The notes beneath the pieces were generated by a model. It was given only the letters and a program-made list of their open reading frames with translations, was not told where the DNA came from and did no database searches. From the NCBI GenBank assembly GCA_001423545.1, contig LMOK01000003.1, forward strand, positions 930,001 to 994,000: DNA of 64,000 nt. Reading direction: 5' to 3'. The DNA comes from Orlajensenia sp001423545 (lineage in GTDB: Bacteria; Actinomycetota; Actinomycetes; Actinomycetales; Microbacteriaceae). The position numbers and the translations under genes are program-made. Shown one piece after another: positions 53,294 to 61,238 of the stretch (positions are counted from its first letter, which is position 1; each line of letters starts with the position of its first letter).

Positions 53294-54577
53294 GTGACCG
53301 GCAGGACCAGAGTGCGCAGCTTCGCCAGTGCGGCGATCCTTGCTGTCGTCGCACTGGTCGCGACAGCCTGCTCGAGCACCGGAGCGGCCCGCGCAGCGCT
53401 CCCCGAGCAGGTCGACACGCCGTTCAGCACGAGTGTCGAGGAATCTCTCAGCGACGCGCTGAAGAAGGCGATCGCGCTCTCCGATTCCACCGGTGGCGTC
53501 GCCGGTGTGTGGGCGCCGTGGGGCGGCCAGTGGCTCGCCGCCAGCGGCAAGCTCGGCCTCAAGGACAAGACCCCCGTCACCACCGACACCCACTTCCGCA
53601 TCGGCGACCTCACGCAGGGCATGACCTGCACCGTGCTGATGCGTCTCGTCGACGAGGGGGTCGTCACCCTCGACGACTTCGTCTCGCACGTCCTGCCGTC
53701 CATCCCGGGCACGGCGGGCATCACCCTCGGACAGCTCTGCCAGGGCACGTCGGGGATCGCCGACACGAGGGCAGCCCTCGGCGCGCAGTTCTCGAAGAAC
53801 CCCGAACGCCCATGGCCGCCCATCGAGATCGTCTCCAACGCTCTCGCCCTGCCGCGCACGGGTGCTCCCGGCGAGAAGTGGGCGCCATCCGACGGCGGCT
53901 ACATGCTGCTCGGCCTCGCCCTCGAGGCGGCCACCGGCCGCAGCTGGAGCGACCTCGAGCAGCAGTACCTGCTCGACCCCCTCGGCCTCGACGAGACGAC
54001 CATTCCGGGCGACTCGACCGTCGAGGTTCCCGGTGAGCATCCCACGGGCTACGTCACGCCGATCGTCAACGGCGCGCCCAAGTGCGACGCCATCCGCGCC
54101 GTCGCGCCGCTCTCGCCGTCGATGGCCGGCACCTCGGGCGGCGCCGTCTCGACAGTGCCCGAGCTCAAGGTCCTCGTGCAGTCGCTGGCGGCGGGCACGA
54201 CCCTCACCGAGAAGACCCACAAACTCCAGTGGCAGACCGTTCCGCTCGGGGGCGACGCGCCCCAGTGGGAGCAGCAGGGCCACGGCGGAACGCAGATCGG
54301 CCCGTTGCGCGGTGGATCGGGCAACCTCGGCGGTTACATCAGCGCCGCATACTCCGATCCGGCCAGCGGCCTCACCGTCGTCGTCATGCTCAACAACGCC
54401 ACGGCAGGCAAGACGTTCGCCCAGAACTTCGCCCTGCAGCTGGCTTCTCTCGGTGCCAGAACCGACGCAGCGGCCGAGTCGAGCCTCGACAAGCCGGTGA
54501 TCGAGCTCCCGTGGTCGGCCGAGCAGATGGCCGACAAGTTGAAGGCCGCCGCGGTCTGCCCGCCGAAGGGCGACTGA
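53294..54577 (+). CDS. Serine-hydrolase (beta-lactamase class C-like) fold lipoprotein lacking catalytic residues
   Basis: The 427-residue protein has a lipoprotein signal with lipobox VATAC (Cys26) and a class C beta-lactamase/PBP-like domain. The usual SxxK site, expected after FRIG, reads FRIGDLTQGMT, replacing both Ser and Lys. The usual YxN block reads KWAPSDGGYMLLG, losing Tyr and Asn. HxG (GHGGTQIG) remains. It is probably a catalytically dead member that binds peptides or cell wall, or acts as a partner. GGGGG precedes GTG 53294. Confidence 0.8.
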   Translation: MTGRTRVRSFASAAILAVVALVATACSSTGAARAALPEQVDTPFSTSVEESLSDALKKAIALSDSTGGVAGVWAPWGGQWLAASGKLGLKDKTPVTTDTHFRIGDLTQGMTCTVLMRLVDEGVVTLDDFVSHVLPSIPGTAGITLGQLCQGTSGIADTRAALGAQFSKNPERPWPPIEIVSNALALPRTGAPGEKWAPSDGGYMLLGLALEAATGRSWSDLEQQYLLDPLGLDETTIPGDSTVEVPGEHPTGYVTPIVNGAPKCDAIRAVAPLSPSMAGTSGGAVSTVPELKVLVQSLAAGTTLTEKTHKLQWQTVPLGGDAPQWEQQGHGGTQIGPLRGGSGNLGGYISAAYSDPASGLTVVVMLNNATAGKTFAQNFALQLASLGARTDAAAESSLDKPVIELPWSAEQMADKLKAAAVCPPKGD

Positions 54578-54630
54578 CCGGATCCACTCGAAGCGGCCCG
54601 ACTGTCTGCAGATGCTGCGAGCATGGGCGG

Positions 54631-56748
54631 GTGACCGAATCGACGAAGGATGCCGCCCTCTCCGTTCTCCGCCGACTGGTCGGCAACGACGAGGCGGAGT
54701 TCCACGACGGCCAGTTCGAGGCCATCGAGACCCTCGTCGACTCCCGCCGACGCGCCCTCGTGGTGCAGCGCACGGGGTGGGGCAAGTCGGCCGTCTATTT
54801 CGTCGCCACCCTGCTGCTGCGCCAGCGCGGTGCCGGCCCCACCATCCTGGTCTCCCCGCTGCTCGCCCTCATGCGCGACCAGATCTCGGCGGCCGCCCGC
54901 GCCGGTGTGCGCGCCGTCGCCATCAACTCCACCAACGCGCACGAATGGGACGAGGTGCTCGCCCAGCTGGCCGCTGACGAGGTCGACGTGCTCCTGGTCT
55001 CGCCCGAGCGGCTGAACAACCCGTCGTTCCGCGAACAGCAGCTGCCTGCCCTCGTGCAGCGCGTCGGGCTGCTCGTCGTCGACGAGGCGCACTGCATCAG
55101 CGACTGGGGGCACGACTTCCGGCCGGACTACCGGCGCCTGCGAGACCTGATCGCCCGGATGCCGGCATCCGTTCCCGTGCTCGCCACGACGGCCACGGCC
55201 AACAGTCGGGTCGTCGCCGACGTGGCCGAGCAGCTCGGCGCCGGTGCCGACGGTACGGCCGTCGACGTCGTGACGATTCGCGGTCCGCTCGCCCGGGCGT
55301 CGCTCCGCCTCGGCGTGCTGCGCCTGCCCGACGCCCAGGCGCGGCTGGCCTGGCTGCTCAGCCACCTGGGCGAGCTTCCGGCATCCGGCATCATCTACAC
55401 GCTCACCGTGGCCGCCGCCGAAGACACCGCCAGGCTGCTGCGGCAGGCCGGCCACAACGTGCGCGCCTACACCGGCCAGACCGATCCAGGCGAGCGCGAG
55501 GAGTCGGAGGGCATGCTCAAGCGCAACGAGGTGAAGGCCCTCATCGCCACGAGCGCCCTCGGCATGGGCTTCGACAAGCCCGACCTCGGTTTCGTGCTGC
55601 ACCTGGGGGCACCCTCATCGCCCGTGGCCTACTACCAGCAGGTCGGCCGCGCCGGCCGCGCCACGGACAACGCCGACGTGCTGCTGCTGCCGGGCCGCGA
55701 GGATCCCGACATCTGGCACTACTTCGCCACGGCGTCGATGCCCAACCAGATCCGTGCCGAGCGGGTGATCGCGGAGTTGGCCGCCTCGTCGACGCCGACG
55801 TCGACCCCGGCGCTCGAGGCCCTGGTCGACATCCGTCGCACCCCGCTCGAACTGCTTCTCAAGGTGCTCGACGTCGACGGGGCGGTCAAGCGCGTGCAGG
55901 GCGGCTGGATCGCCACGGGGCAGCCGTGGACCTACGACGCCGAGCGCTACACCCGCATCGCCGCGGAACGCACGGCCGAACAGCAGCACATGCTCGAGTA
56001 CGAGACGACCGACGGATGCCGCATGGAGTTCCTGCAGCGCGCCCTCGACGACGAGACCGCGGCTCCCTGCGGCCGCTGCGACAACTGCGCCGGCGTCTGG
56101 TATCCGAAGGACCTCGCCGAGGGTGCCGCGGCGACGGCCTCATCGGCTCTCGACCGCGTCGGCGTTCCCATCGATCCGCGGGCGCAGTGGCCGACGGGGG
56201 CCGACAAGCTCGGCGTGCCGGTGAAAGGACGCATCGCCGTCGACGAACGGATGCTGGAGGGCCGCGCGCTCGCCCGGCTCACCGACCTCGGGTGGGGCGG
56301 GACCCTGCGCACTGTCTTCGCGGCCGGTGCCCAGGATGCCGCGGTCTCGCCGGCCCTGCTCGACGCCTGCGTGCGGGTGCTCGCGGAGTGGGGCTGGGAG
56401 ACGCGACCCGTCGGCGTGGTGGCGATGCCGTCGCGGCGGCATCCGTTGCTCGTCGACTCGCTCGCCCGCGGACTCGCTGCCGTCGGTCGCCTGCCGTACC
56501 TCGGCGAACTCGGCACCCGCAACGGTGGCCCGACCGGCGAACCCGGCGGCAACAGCGTCTATCGGCTCGGCGGCCTCTGGGACCGCTTCGACACCTCGAC
56601 CCTCGACCTGGAGGCCGCGGCATCGGGACCGGTGCTGGTGGTCGACGACCTCGTCGACAGCCGCTGGACCCTGACCGTGGCAGCCCGGGAGCTGCGGCGG
56701 GCGGGCGTGCCTGCCGTGCTCCCGTTCGCTCTGGCTCTGCGGGGATGA
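54631..56748 (+). CDS. recQ: RecQ-family DNA helicase with phosphoribosyltransferase-like tail
   Basis: RecQ unwinds DNA 3' to 5' in repair. The 705-residue protein has Walker A-type QRTGWGKSAVYF (Lys52), LVVDEAHCISDWGHDFRPDYR, ATTATANSRVVADV and YYQQVGRAGRA, plus a Zn site (CGRCDNC). The C-terminal 210 residues end in VLVVDDLVDSRWT, a PRPP-loop-like block of phosphoribosyltransferases, then RRAGVPAVLPFALALRG. Such fusions occur in several actinobacterial RecQ proteins. Its start GTG follows gaps after the lipoprotein gene. Confidence 0.9.
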   Translation: MTESTKDAALSVLRRLVGNDEAEFHDGQFEAIETLVDSRRRALVVQRTGWGKSAVYFVATLLLRQRGAGPTILVSPLLALMRDQISAAARAGVRAVAINSTNAHEWDEVLAQLAADEVDVLLVSPERLNNPSFREQQLPALVQRVGLLVVDEAHCISDWGHDFRPDYRRLRDLIARMPASVPVLATTATANSRVVADVAEQLGAGADGTAVDVVTIRGPLARASLRLGVLRLPDAQARLAWLLSHLGELPASGIIYTLTVAAAEDTARLLRQAGHNVRAYTGQTDPGEREESEGMLKRNEVKALIATSALGMGFDKPDLGFVLHLGAPSSPVAYYQQVGRAGRATDNADVLLLPGREDPDIWHYFATASMPNQIRAERVIAELAASSTPTSTPALEALVDIRRTPLELLLKVLDVDGAVKRVQGGWIATGQPWTYDAERYTRIAAERTAEQQHMLEYETTDGCRMEFLQRALDDETAAPCGRCDNCAGVWYPKDLAEGAAATASSALDRVGVPIDPRAQWPTGADKLGVPVKGRIAVDERMLEGRALARLTDLGWGGTLRTVFAAGAQDAAVSPALLDACVRVLAEWGWETRPVGVVAMPSRRHPLLVDSLARGLAAVGRLPYLGELGTRNGGPTGEPGGNSVYRLGGLWDRFDTSTLDLEAAASGPVLVVDDLVDSRWTLTVAARELRRAGVPAVLPFALALRG

Positions 56749-56922
56749 CGCCGGCCCGTCGTCTCGGGGTGACTCGTCCGGCGGCCGAGCCGTGCATGGC
56801 AGGCACCCCCACAACGAGCCGGTTCGCCGCGGCGACGGGCGTTTCCTCAGCCGCCGCTTGATAGCGTCTCGGGGGCGATCCGCCCGCGTGACCACCCCCC
56901 CCAGCTTGCCGAGGCCCTCCAG

Positions 56923-57801
56923 ATGACTCCCCTGCCCGCGCGGCCCCGCTCGACACGAGCCCGCTTCGCTGCGATCGCCTCGGTGATCGCCGCCTGCGTG
57001 ATCGCGCTCGTCAGTGTCGGCGTCAGTGGCGGCCCTGGAGTGGGACCTTCGGCCGGCGCCGGATCGAGCACCACGGATGCCGCCCCGTCGGCGACCGCGA
57101 GCCCGTCCGCACCGGCGACGGCGACCCCGGCACCGAGCGCGACGCTCGCGCCGACCGCCGCGCCGACGCCGACCGTCACGCCGACGCCGACCGTCACGTT
57201 CACGCCGGCGCCTTCCGGTACCGCGCTGGCCGCGCTCGAGACCCTGCCGATCAAGGGGCGTGCCCCCAAGACCGGCTACGACAGGGACGGCGGATTCGGC
57301 ACCGCCTGGAAGGACGTCGATCGCAACGGCTGCGACACCCGCAACGACGTTCTCGCCCGAGACCTCACGGAGATCGCGAAGTCGGGGCCCTGCAGGGTCA
57401 TGACGGGCAGGCTGGTCTCGCCGTACACGGGCGCGACCATCGACTTCGTGCGCGGGCAGGACACGAGCGCGCTCGTGCAGATCGACCATCTCGTGGCACT
57501 GTCGAACGCGTGGCAGACCGGCGCCCAGCAGTTGACGCAGGCGCAGCGCGAGGCGTTGGCGAACGATCCGCTCAACCTGATGGCCGTCGATGGCCGCTCG
57601 AACATGCAGAAGGGCGACGGCGACGCCGCCACCTGGCTGCCGGCGCAGAAGTCCATCCGCTGCAGCTACGTGGCCCGTCAGGTCTCGGTCAAGTCGATTT
57701 ATGGTCTGTGGGTCACGCCGGCGGAGCACGACGCGATCGAGCGCATCCTCGACACCTGCCCGGGACAGCAGGCGTATCCGGCGATGCTTCCTGCTCGCTG
57801 A
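56923..57801 (+). CDS. Secreted HNH-family (DUF1524-like) nuclease
   Basis: The 292-residue product has an N-terminal signal/anchor (about residues 14-35), a Thr/Pro/Ala-rich linker, and a C-terminal HNH nuclease domain with GFGTAWKDVDRNGCDTRNDVL, QIDHLVALSNAWQTGA with catalytic His, and DPLNLMAVDGRSNMQKGDGD. Four Cys fit an exported fold. It probably digests extracellular nucleic acid. The final codons and stop (CGCTGA) coincide with the left arm of repeat copy D. Confidence 0.9.
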   Translation: MTPLPARPRSTRARFAAIASVIAACVIALVSVGVSGGPGVGPSAGAGSSTTDAAPSATASPSAPATATPAPSATLAPTAAPTPTVTPTPTVTFTPAPSGTALAALETLPIKGRAPKTGYDRDGGFGTAWKDVDRNGCDTRNDVLARDLTEIAKSGPCRVMTGRLVSPYTGATIDFVRGQDTSALVQIDHLVALSNAWQTGAQQLTQAQREALANDPLNLMAVDGRSNMQKGDGDAATWLPAQKSIRCSYVARQVSVKSIYGLWVTPAEHDAIERILDTCPGQQAYPAMLPAR

Positions 57802-57919
57802 GGCCAGGGCGCGGCCTGCGGTCGATGTGTGCCGCCGAGCTGGTGCGCTTTGGGCGGTCGCTCCGCTCGGCCCTCAGCGAGCGGTGACACGGTCGCTCCG
57901 CTCGGCCCTCAGGGAGCGG
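57793..57919. repeat. Dispersed intergenic repeat, copy D (with a tandem duplicate right arm)
   Basis: The left arm GCTCGCTGAGGCC lies at 57793-57805 and carries the HNH gene stop. The right unit (30 bp, containing CGCTCGGCCCTCAGCGAG) is at 57855-57884, and a second copy at 57890-57919 differs at one base by eye. The second copy holds the stop codon and last residues of the leftward sucrase/ferredoxin-like gene. Confidence 0.8.
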
Positions 57920-58841
57920 GAATCGCCGCAGGCCCCGTCAGCCCGGCCAGCTCGTACTGGCGCACGCGCAGATGCCGGGTGGCCGAGCAGGTCGAGAGCA
58001 GGGGATCGGATGCCGACTCCGCGAGCTCGACGGTGACGGGACCGGCATCCGTTCCCAACGACACGGTCCAGCCCGAGCCCCCCTCGGGCGTCGTCGTGGT
58101 GTGTTCGCTCAGGGGCGGGTAGGCCTCGATGCCCTCGTCACCCAGAGCCAGTCGCGCGTAGTGCTGTGCGGCCTGCACGGGATGCGACAGGGAACTGCGG
58201 CCCCGGTAGTGCTCCTCGACGACGCGACCGTCGAGGTAGGCCTCGGCGATGCGCACGGCATCGCCGTCGTCTGCGTTGCCGTAGTAGAGCCCGTGCGGCA
58301 GCATCACGAGGGTTCCGGCGAAGCGGTCGCCGCCCAGGTGAGAGCACTCCCACGTCTCCTCCGGGAAGGCTGCGGCGAGTGTCGTCACGACCTGGCGACC
58401 GCGCACCGCGCAGCACTGGTCGTGGCGCGCATGGGCGCAGACGGCGAAGATCGGGCGATCGGATGCCTCACCCGTCGAGCCGTCGAGCGGAACGTCGAGC
58501 AGCTCCTCCACGTTGTCGACCGAACCCCAGCGCACGGACTCATATCCGGGCCTGGAGTCGACGCTCGCCCACGACCAGGAGGTCTGCTCGCGGCGGCGGC
58601 CGGTGCGACGGATCGCGAGAGGGCGCATGCCCGCTCCCTCGATGCGATGGATGAGTGCCCGGCCGAGCGTCGTGTCGAAGGGCGGATCGAGGAAGGCTCG
58701 CGATCCCCACGGGCCCGAGATCTCGATGAGGAACCACTGCATCCCGCGTGAGCCGGTGCCGGTGAGGGGATCGCCGCGTTGCCTGGAGCGGTCACTGCAT
58801 GGCTGCCATCCGCCGTCGCCGAACGGGCCGTCCACGCTCAC
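57909..58841 (-). CDS. Sucrase/ferredoxin-like protein (thioredoxin-like fold)
   Basis: The 310-residue product matches the sucrase/ferredoxin-like family (Suc_Fer-like): CSDRSRQRGDPLTGTG near the start, FLIEISGPWG, FAVCAHARHDQCCAVRG, and WECSHLGGDRFAGTLVMLPHG. Cys and His residues could bind a 2Fe-2S cluster. GTG 58841 is the best start; longer frames overlap the oxygenase gene. The start is 17 bp downstream of the oxygenase stop, so it is the third gene of the same operon and may supply electrons (inference). Confidence 0.8.
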   Translation of the reverse strand: MSVDGPFGDGGWQPCSDRSRQRGDPLTGTGSRGMQWFLIEISGPWGSRAFLDPPFDTTLGRALIHRIEGAGMRPLAIRRTGRRREQTSWSWASVDSRPGYESVRWGSVDNVEELLDVPLDGSTGEASDRPIFAVCAHARHDQCCAVRGRQVVTTLAAAFPEETWECSHLGGDRFAGTLVMLPHGLYYGNADDGDAVRIAEAYLDGRVVEEHYRGRSSLSHPVQAAQHYARLALGDEGIEAYPPLSEHTTTTPEGGSGWTVSLGTDAGPVTVELAESASDPLLSTCSATRHLRVRQYELAGLTGPAAIPAP

Positions 58842-58857
58842 GAGGCCGGCCGGGCAG

Positions 58858-60114
58858 TCACTCGAGCGCCACGAGGAAGCCCTCGCGCAGCAGACGGCGC
58901 ACCACGACGACGGCATCCGGCTCGTCCAGCCCCGGGACCTCGGCGACGACGGTCTCCGCGCCGGTGATCAGGTGGCGAAGGGCCTCCGTCGCCTCGCCCG
59001 GCAGCGTCAGCGTCGCGAGTCGGGAGACCAGACGTACCGTGTCGCCCGACTGCTCCACGCGTGCGCCGAGCGATCCCCGCCAGCGCACCCTGGTCGTTCC
59101 GTCGAGGCGGGCGATGGCGTCGACGGTGGCGAGAGGGGCGATCGGCTCGGGACGGGTGGCGTCGGTGAGGCGAGCCGAGAGCCTGCGGGCGACGCGGTCG
59201 GTGGACGCGGCTGCGTCGTCGGCACTCGCCGAGGTCAGCACGGCGATCAGGTGCTCCGCCGTCTGCTCGACGATGGCTCGCACGGATGCGGCATCCGTCA
59301 GGTCGATGCCCAGAGGCAGCGATGAGCGCAGAGCCGGTGAGTCCCCGGCTACGGCGACGAGGGTCTGCACGACATCGGCGCGCGTGTACGCGGCCATGCC
59401 GATCGTCAGGTGCACCGAGGTGTCGCCGAGGGCCTCGGCCGAGTGGATCCAGCCGCGCGGCAGGTACAGGGCGTCGCCGGGGCGCAGGACGGCGTCGATG
59501 ACGGGCGCGTGGGTCGCCGCCTCTGCGACTGCGGCGCTGTGATCGCTCCACGGCTGGTCGCGCAGGGGATCGACGTGCACGGGCGCGTGGATGCGCCAGT
59601 GCTTCTCACCGCTGATCTGCAGCACGAACACGTCGTGCACGTCGTAGTGCGGATCGAAGCCGCGCGACGACGCCGGTGTCACGTAGGCGTTCACCTGGGC
59701 GGGATGACCGATGTCGTCGATGAGGCGCCGGGTGAAGTCGATGAGCGGCGGCCAGAGCCGGTGCAGGCCCTGCAGCACGATCGTCGCGCCGCCGGCGAAC
59801 TCAGCCAGCACCTTGTCGGAGCTGACCTGGTCTCCGACCTCGGCACCGAAACCGCCGGGAGCGGTGTACGAGGCCGGCTTCAACACCGAGCCCTCGTGCG
59901 CCATCCGGATGAAGGGGGTGCGGAGGCCGCGCTCGGTCACCAGCTCGTCCACGGCTCCCGTCGAGAACAGGTCGTCGAAGGCTCCGCTCAAGGTCGCAGC
60001 CTCGGACAGCAGTGGCCGCCTGCCCCAGTACTCCCGGGCGAACTCGTCGGCCGGAATGCGGATGCAGCGCGAAAGCGCGGGCCGGTCGCCCGGCCCGCGT
60101 TCCGTGTCGTTCAT
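58858..60114 (-). CDS. JmjC/cupin-type Fe(II)/2-oxoglutarate oxygenase
   Basis: The 418-residue protein belongs to the JmjC-type protein hydroxylases (RoxA/YcfD-like). The metal triad is likely His156 and Asp158 (DPHYDVHD) with His224 (LPRGWIHSAEAL). A WGRRPLL-type N-terminus, FDDLFSTGAVDELV and a C-terminal winged-helix-like region match ribosomal oxygenases of about 400 residues. Known relatives hydroxylate Arg or His in ribosomal proteins. ATG 60114 lies 1 bp after the stop of the upstream small repeat-peptide gene, so the two are coupled; this makes that peptide a possible substrate (inference). Confidence 0.85.
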   Translation of the reverse strand: MNDTERGPGDRPALSRCIRIPADEFAREYWGRRPLLSEAATLSGAFDDLFSTGAVDELVTERGLRTPFIRMAHEGSVLKPASYTAPGGFGAEVGDQVSSDKVLAEFAGGATIVLQGLHRLWPPLIDFTRRLIDDIGHPAQVNAYVTPASSRGFDPHYDVHDVFVLQISGEKHWRIHAPVHVDPLRDQPWSDHSAAVAEAATHAPVIDAVLRPGDALYLPRGWIHSAEALGDTSVHLTIGMAAYTRADVVQTLVAVAGDSPALRSSLPLGIDLTDAASVRAIVEQTAEHLIAVLTSASADDAAASTDRVARRLSARLTDATRPEPIAPLATVDAIARLDGTTRVRWRGSLGARVEQSGDTVRLVSRLATLTLPGEATEALRHLITGAETVVAEVPGLDEPDAVVVVRRLLREGFLVALE

Positions 60115-60115
60115 C

Positions 60116-60367
60116 TCAGGCAGAGCCGTCGGCGCCGCCGTCGTGGCCGTCGGGATTGGCTCCTCCGTCGGCGGTTCCCTCGCCGGCGGAGCCGTCTGCT
60201 CCACCGTCGTGGCCGCCGGGGTTCGCGCCGCCGTCGGCAGGACCCTCGCCGCCCGAGGCCGAGCCGTCGGCTCCGCCGTCGTGGCCGCCGGGGTTCGCGC
60301 CGCCGTCTGCGACGCCTTCGCCGCCACCGGCGGCCTCGTTCGTGATGTCTTCGTCGTTGATCGCCAT
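60116..60367 (-). CDS. Small Gly/Asp-rich three-repeat peptide
   Basis: The 83-residue product has a 16-residue N-terminal segment (MAINDEDITNEAAGGG) and three 21-residue repeats at residues 17-37, 41-61 and 63-83. Each starts EGxADGGANP and ends GHDGGADGSA, and the last repeat ends exactly at the C-terminus. It has no Cys or aromatic residues. AAGG with 6-nt spacing to ATG 60367 decides the start over ATG 60373. The repeats are encoded with synonymous differences, which suggests selection on the peptide. It is immediately upstream of the JmjC oxygenase. Function is unknown; a modified peptide precursor is possible. Confidence 0.75.
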   Translation of the reverse strand: MAINDEDITNEAAGGGEGVADGGANPGGHDGGADGSASGGEGPADGGANPGGHDGGADGSAGEGTADGGANPDGHDGGADGSA

Positions 60368-60470
60368 AGTCATCCTTCCCACGCATGCGGCCTGGTCGCC
60401 GCGCTCTTCACAGTACGCCCGCCTCACGCAGGATTCACCCCCTTGCGTCACGGTGCGAGAACGAGTGATG

Positions 60471-61235
60471 TCAGTCCGACGCCTCCATCGACGAGGTGCC
60501 GTCGGGATGCCACGTGAACGCGAAGTCGCTCACGTTCGGTTGCCCGGGGAGGTCGCGATAGGGCGTCATGCTCTGCCAGCTCAACTGCAACCCGCTGGCG
60601 TCGAGGTCGGCCTGCGGGGTGCAGGTGGCCGCGAAGTCCTGGGTCTGGATGACGACGATCAGGCAGATGTCGCCGTCGACGTCGCGGGCGAGGTACAGGG
60701 TGTCCAAGCCGGCCTCGAGGAGTTGGCGGAACGAGGAGGCGACGAACCTGTCACCGAGCGGGATGTCGGGGATGTCGACGGGTGCCTGCGCTCTGGCGAA
60801 GGCCACCGCAGCCGCCGACGGCGCCGGCGTGGGCGTCGCGCCGAGGGCTCCCGAGACGACGTCGGTGATCGTGGCGGACGAGGTGACGCCTATGGCCACG
60901 CCGATGACGAGGGCTGCAGCGGCGCCGACTCCAGCCAGCAGCATCCCGCGGCGACCACCGTCGCGCGCGGGATCGACGGCGACGACGGTGTCGGATGCGG
61001 ATGCGGATGCGGATGCGGATGCGGATGCGGATGCGGGTGCGGGTGCGGATGCGGGTTCGGGCGCAAGCGCACGTTCGGCAGTGGGCGCCAGTGCGGCGTC
61101 GGCGGCGGCCTGCTCGGCCTCGAGGGCGCGCAGTTCGTCGAGTACTGCGTCGCGGGCGGCATCCGTCACGGCATCAGCCGCGTACAGCGAACGCTGCAGC
61201 TGACGGATGCGCTCCTCGCGCTCAGCCGGCTGCAT
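60471..61235 (-). CDS. Membrane-anchored protein with Ala-Ser repeat linker
   Basis: I do not recognise a family. The 254-residue product has an N-terminal cytoplasmic helix region (EREERIRQLQRSLYAADAV), an Ala/Pro/Ser-rich linker with repeated AS dipeptides (about residues 62-81), a transmembrane segment (about 100-120) and an extracellular part with two Cys (about 190-220). The AS repeats are encoded by a hexanucleotide repeat. It is 3 bp downstream of the LCP gene's stop and probably co-transcribed with it. Confidence 0.7.
   Translation of the reverse strand: MQPAEREERIRQLQRSLYAADAVTDAARDAVLDELRALEAEQAAADAALAPTAERALAPEPASAPAPASASASASASASASDTVVAVDPARDGGRRGMLLAGVGAAAALVIGVAIGVTSSATITDVVSGALGATPTPAPSAAAVAFARAQAPVDIPDIPLGDRFVASSFRQLLEAGLDTLYLARDVDGDICLIVVIQTQDFAATCTPQADLDASGLQLSWQSMTPYRDLPGQPNVSDFAFTWHPDGTSSMEASD
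60993..61034. repeat. (GGATGC)7 hexanucleotide microsatellite
   Basis: Seven perfect in-tandem copies of GGATGC, followed by two GGGTGC and one more GGATGC to 61052, lie within a coding region and encode alternating Ala and Ser on the minus strand. Changes in copy number would stay in frame. Confidence 0.9.
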
Positions 61236-61238
61236 CGT

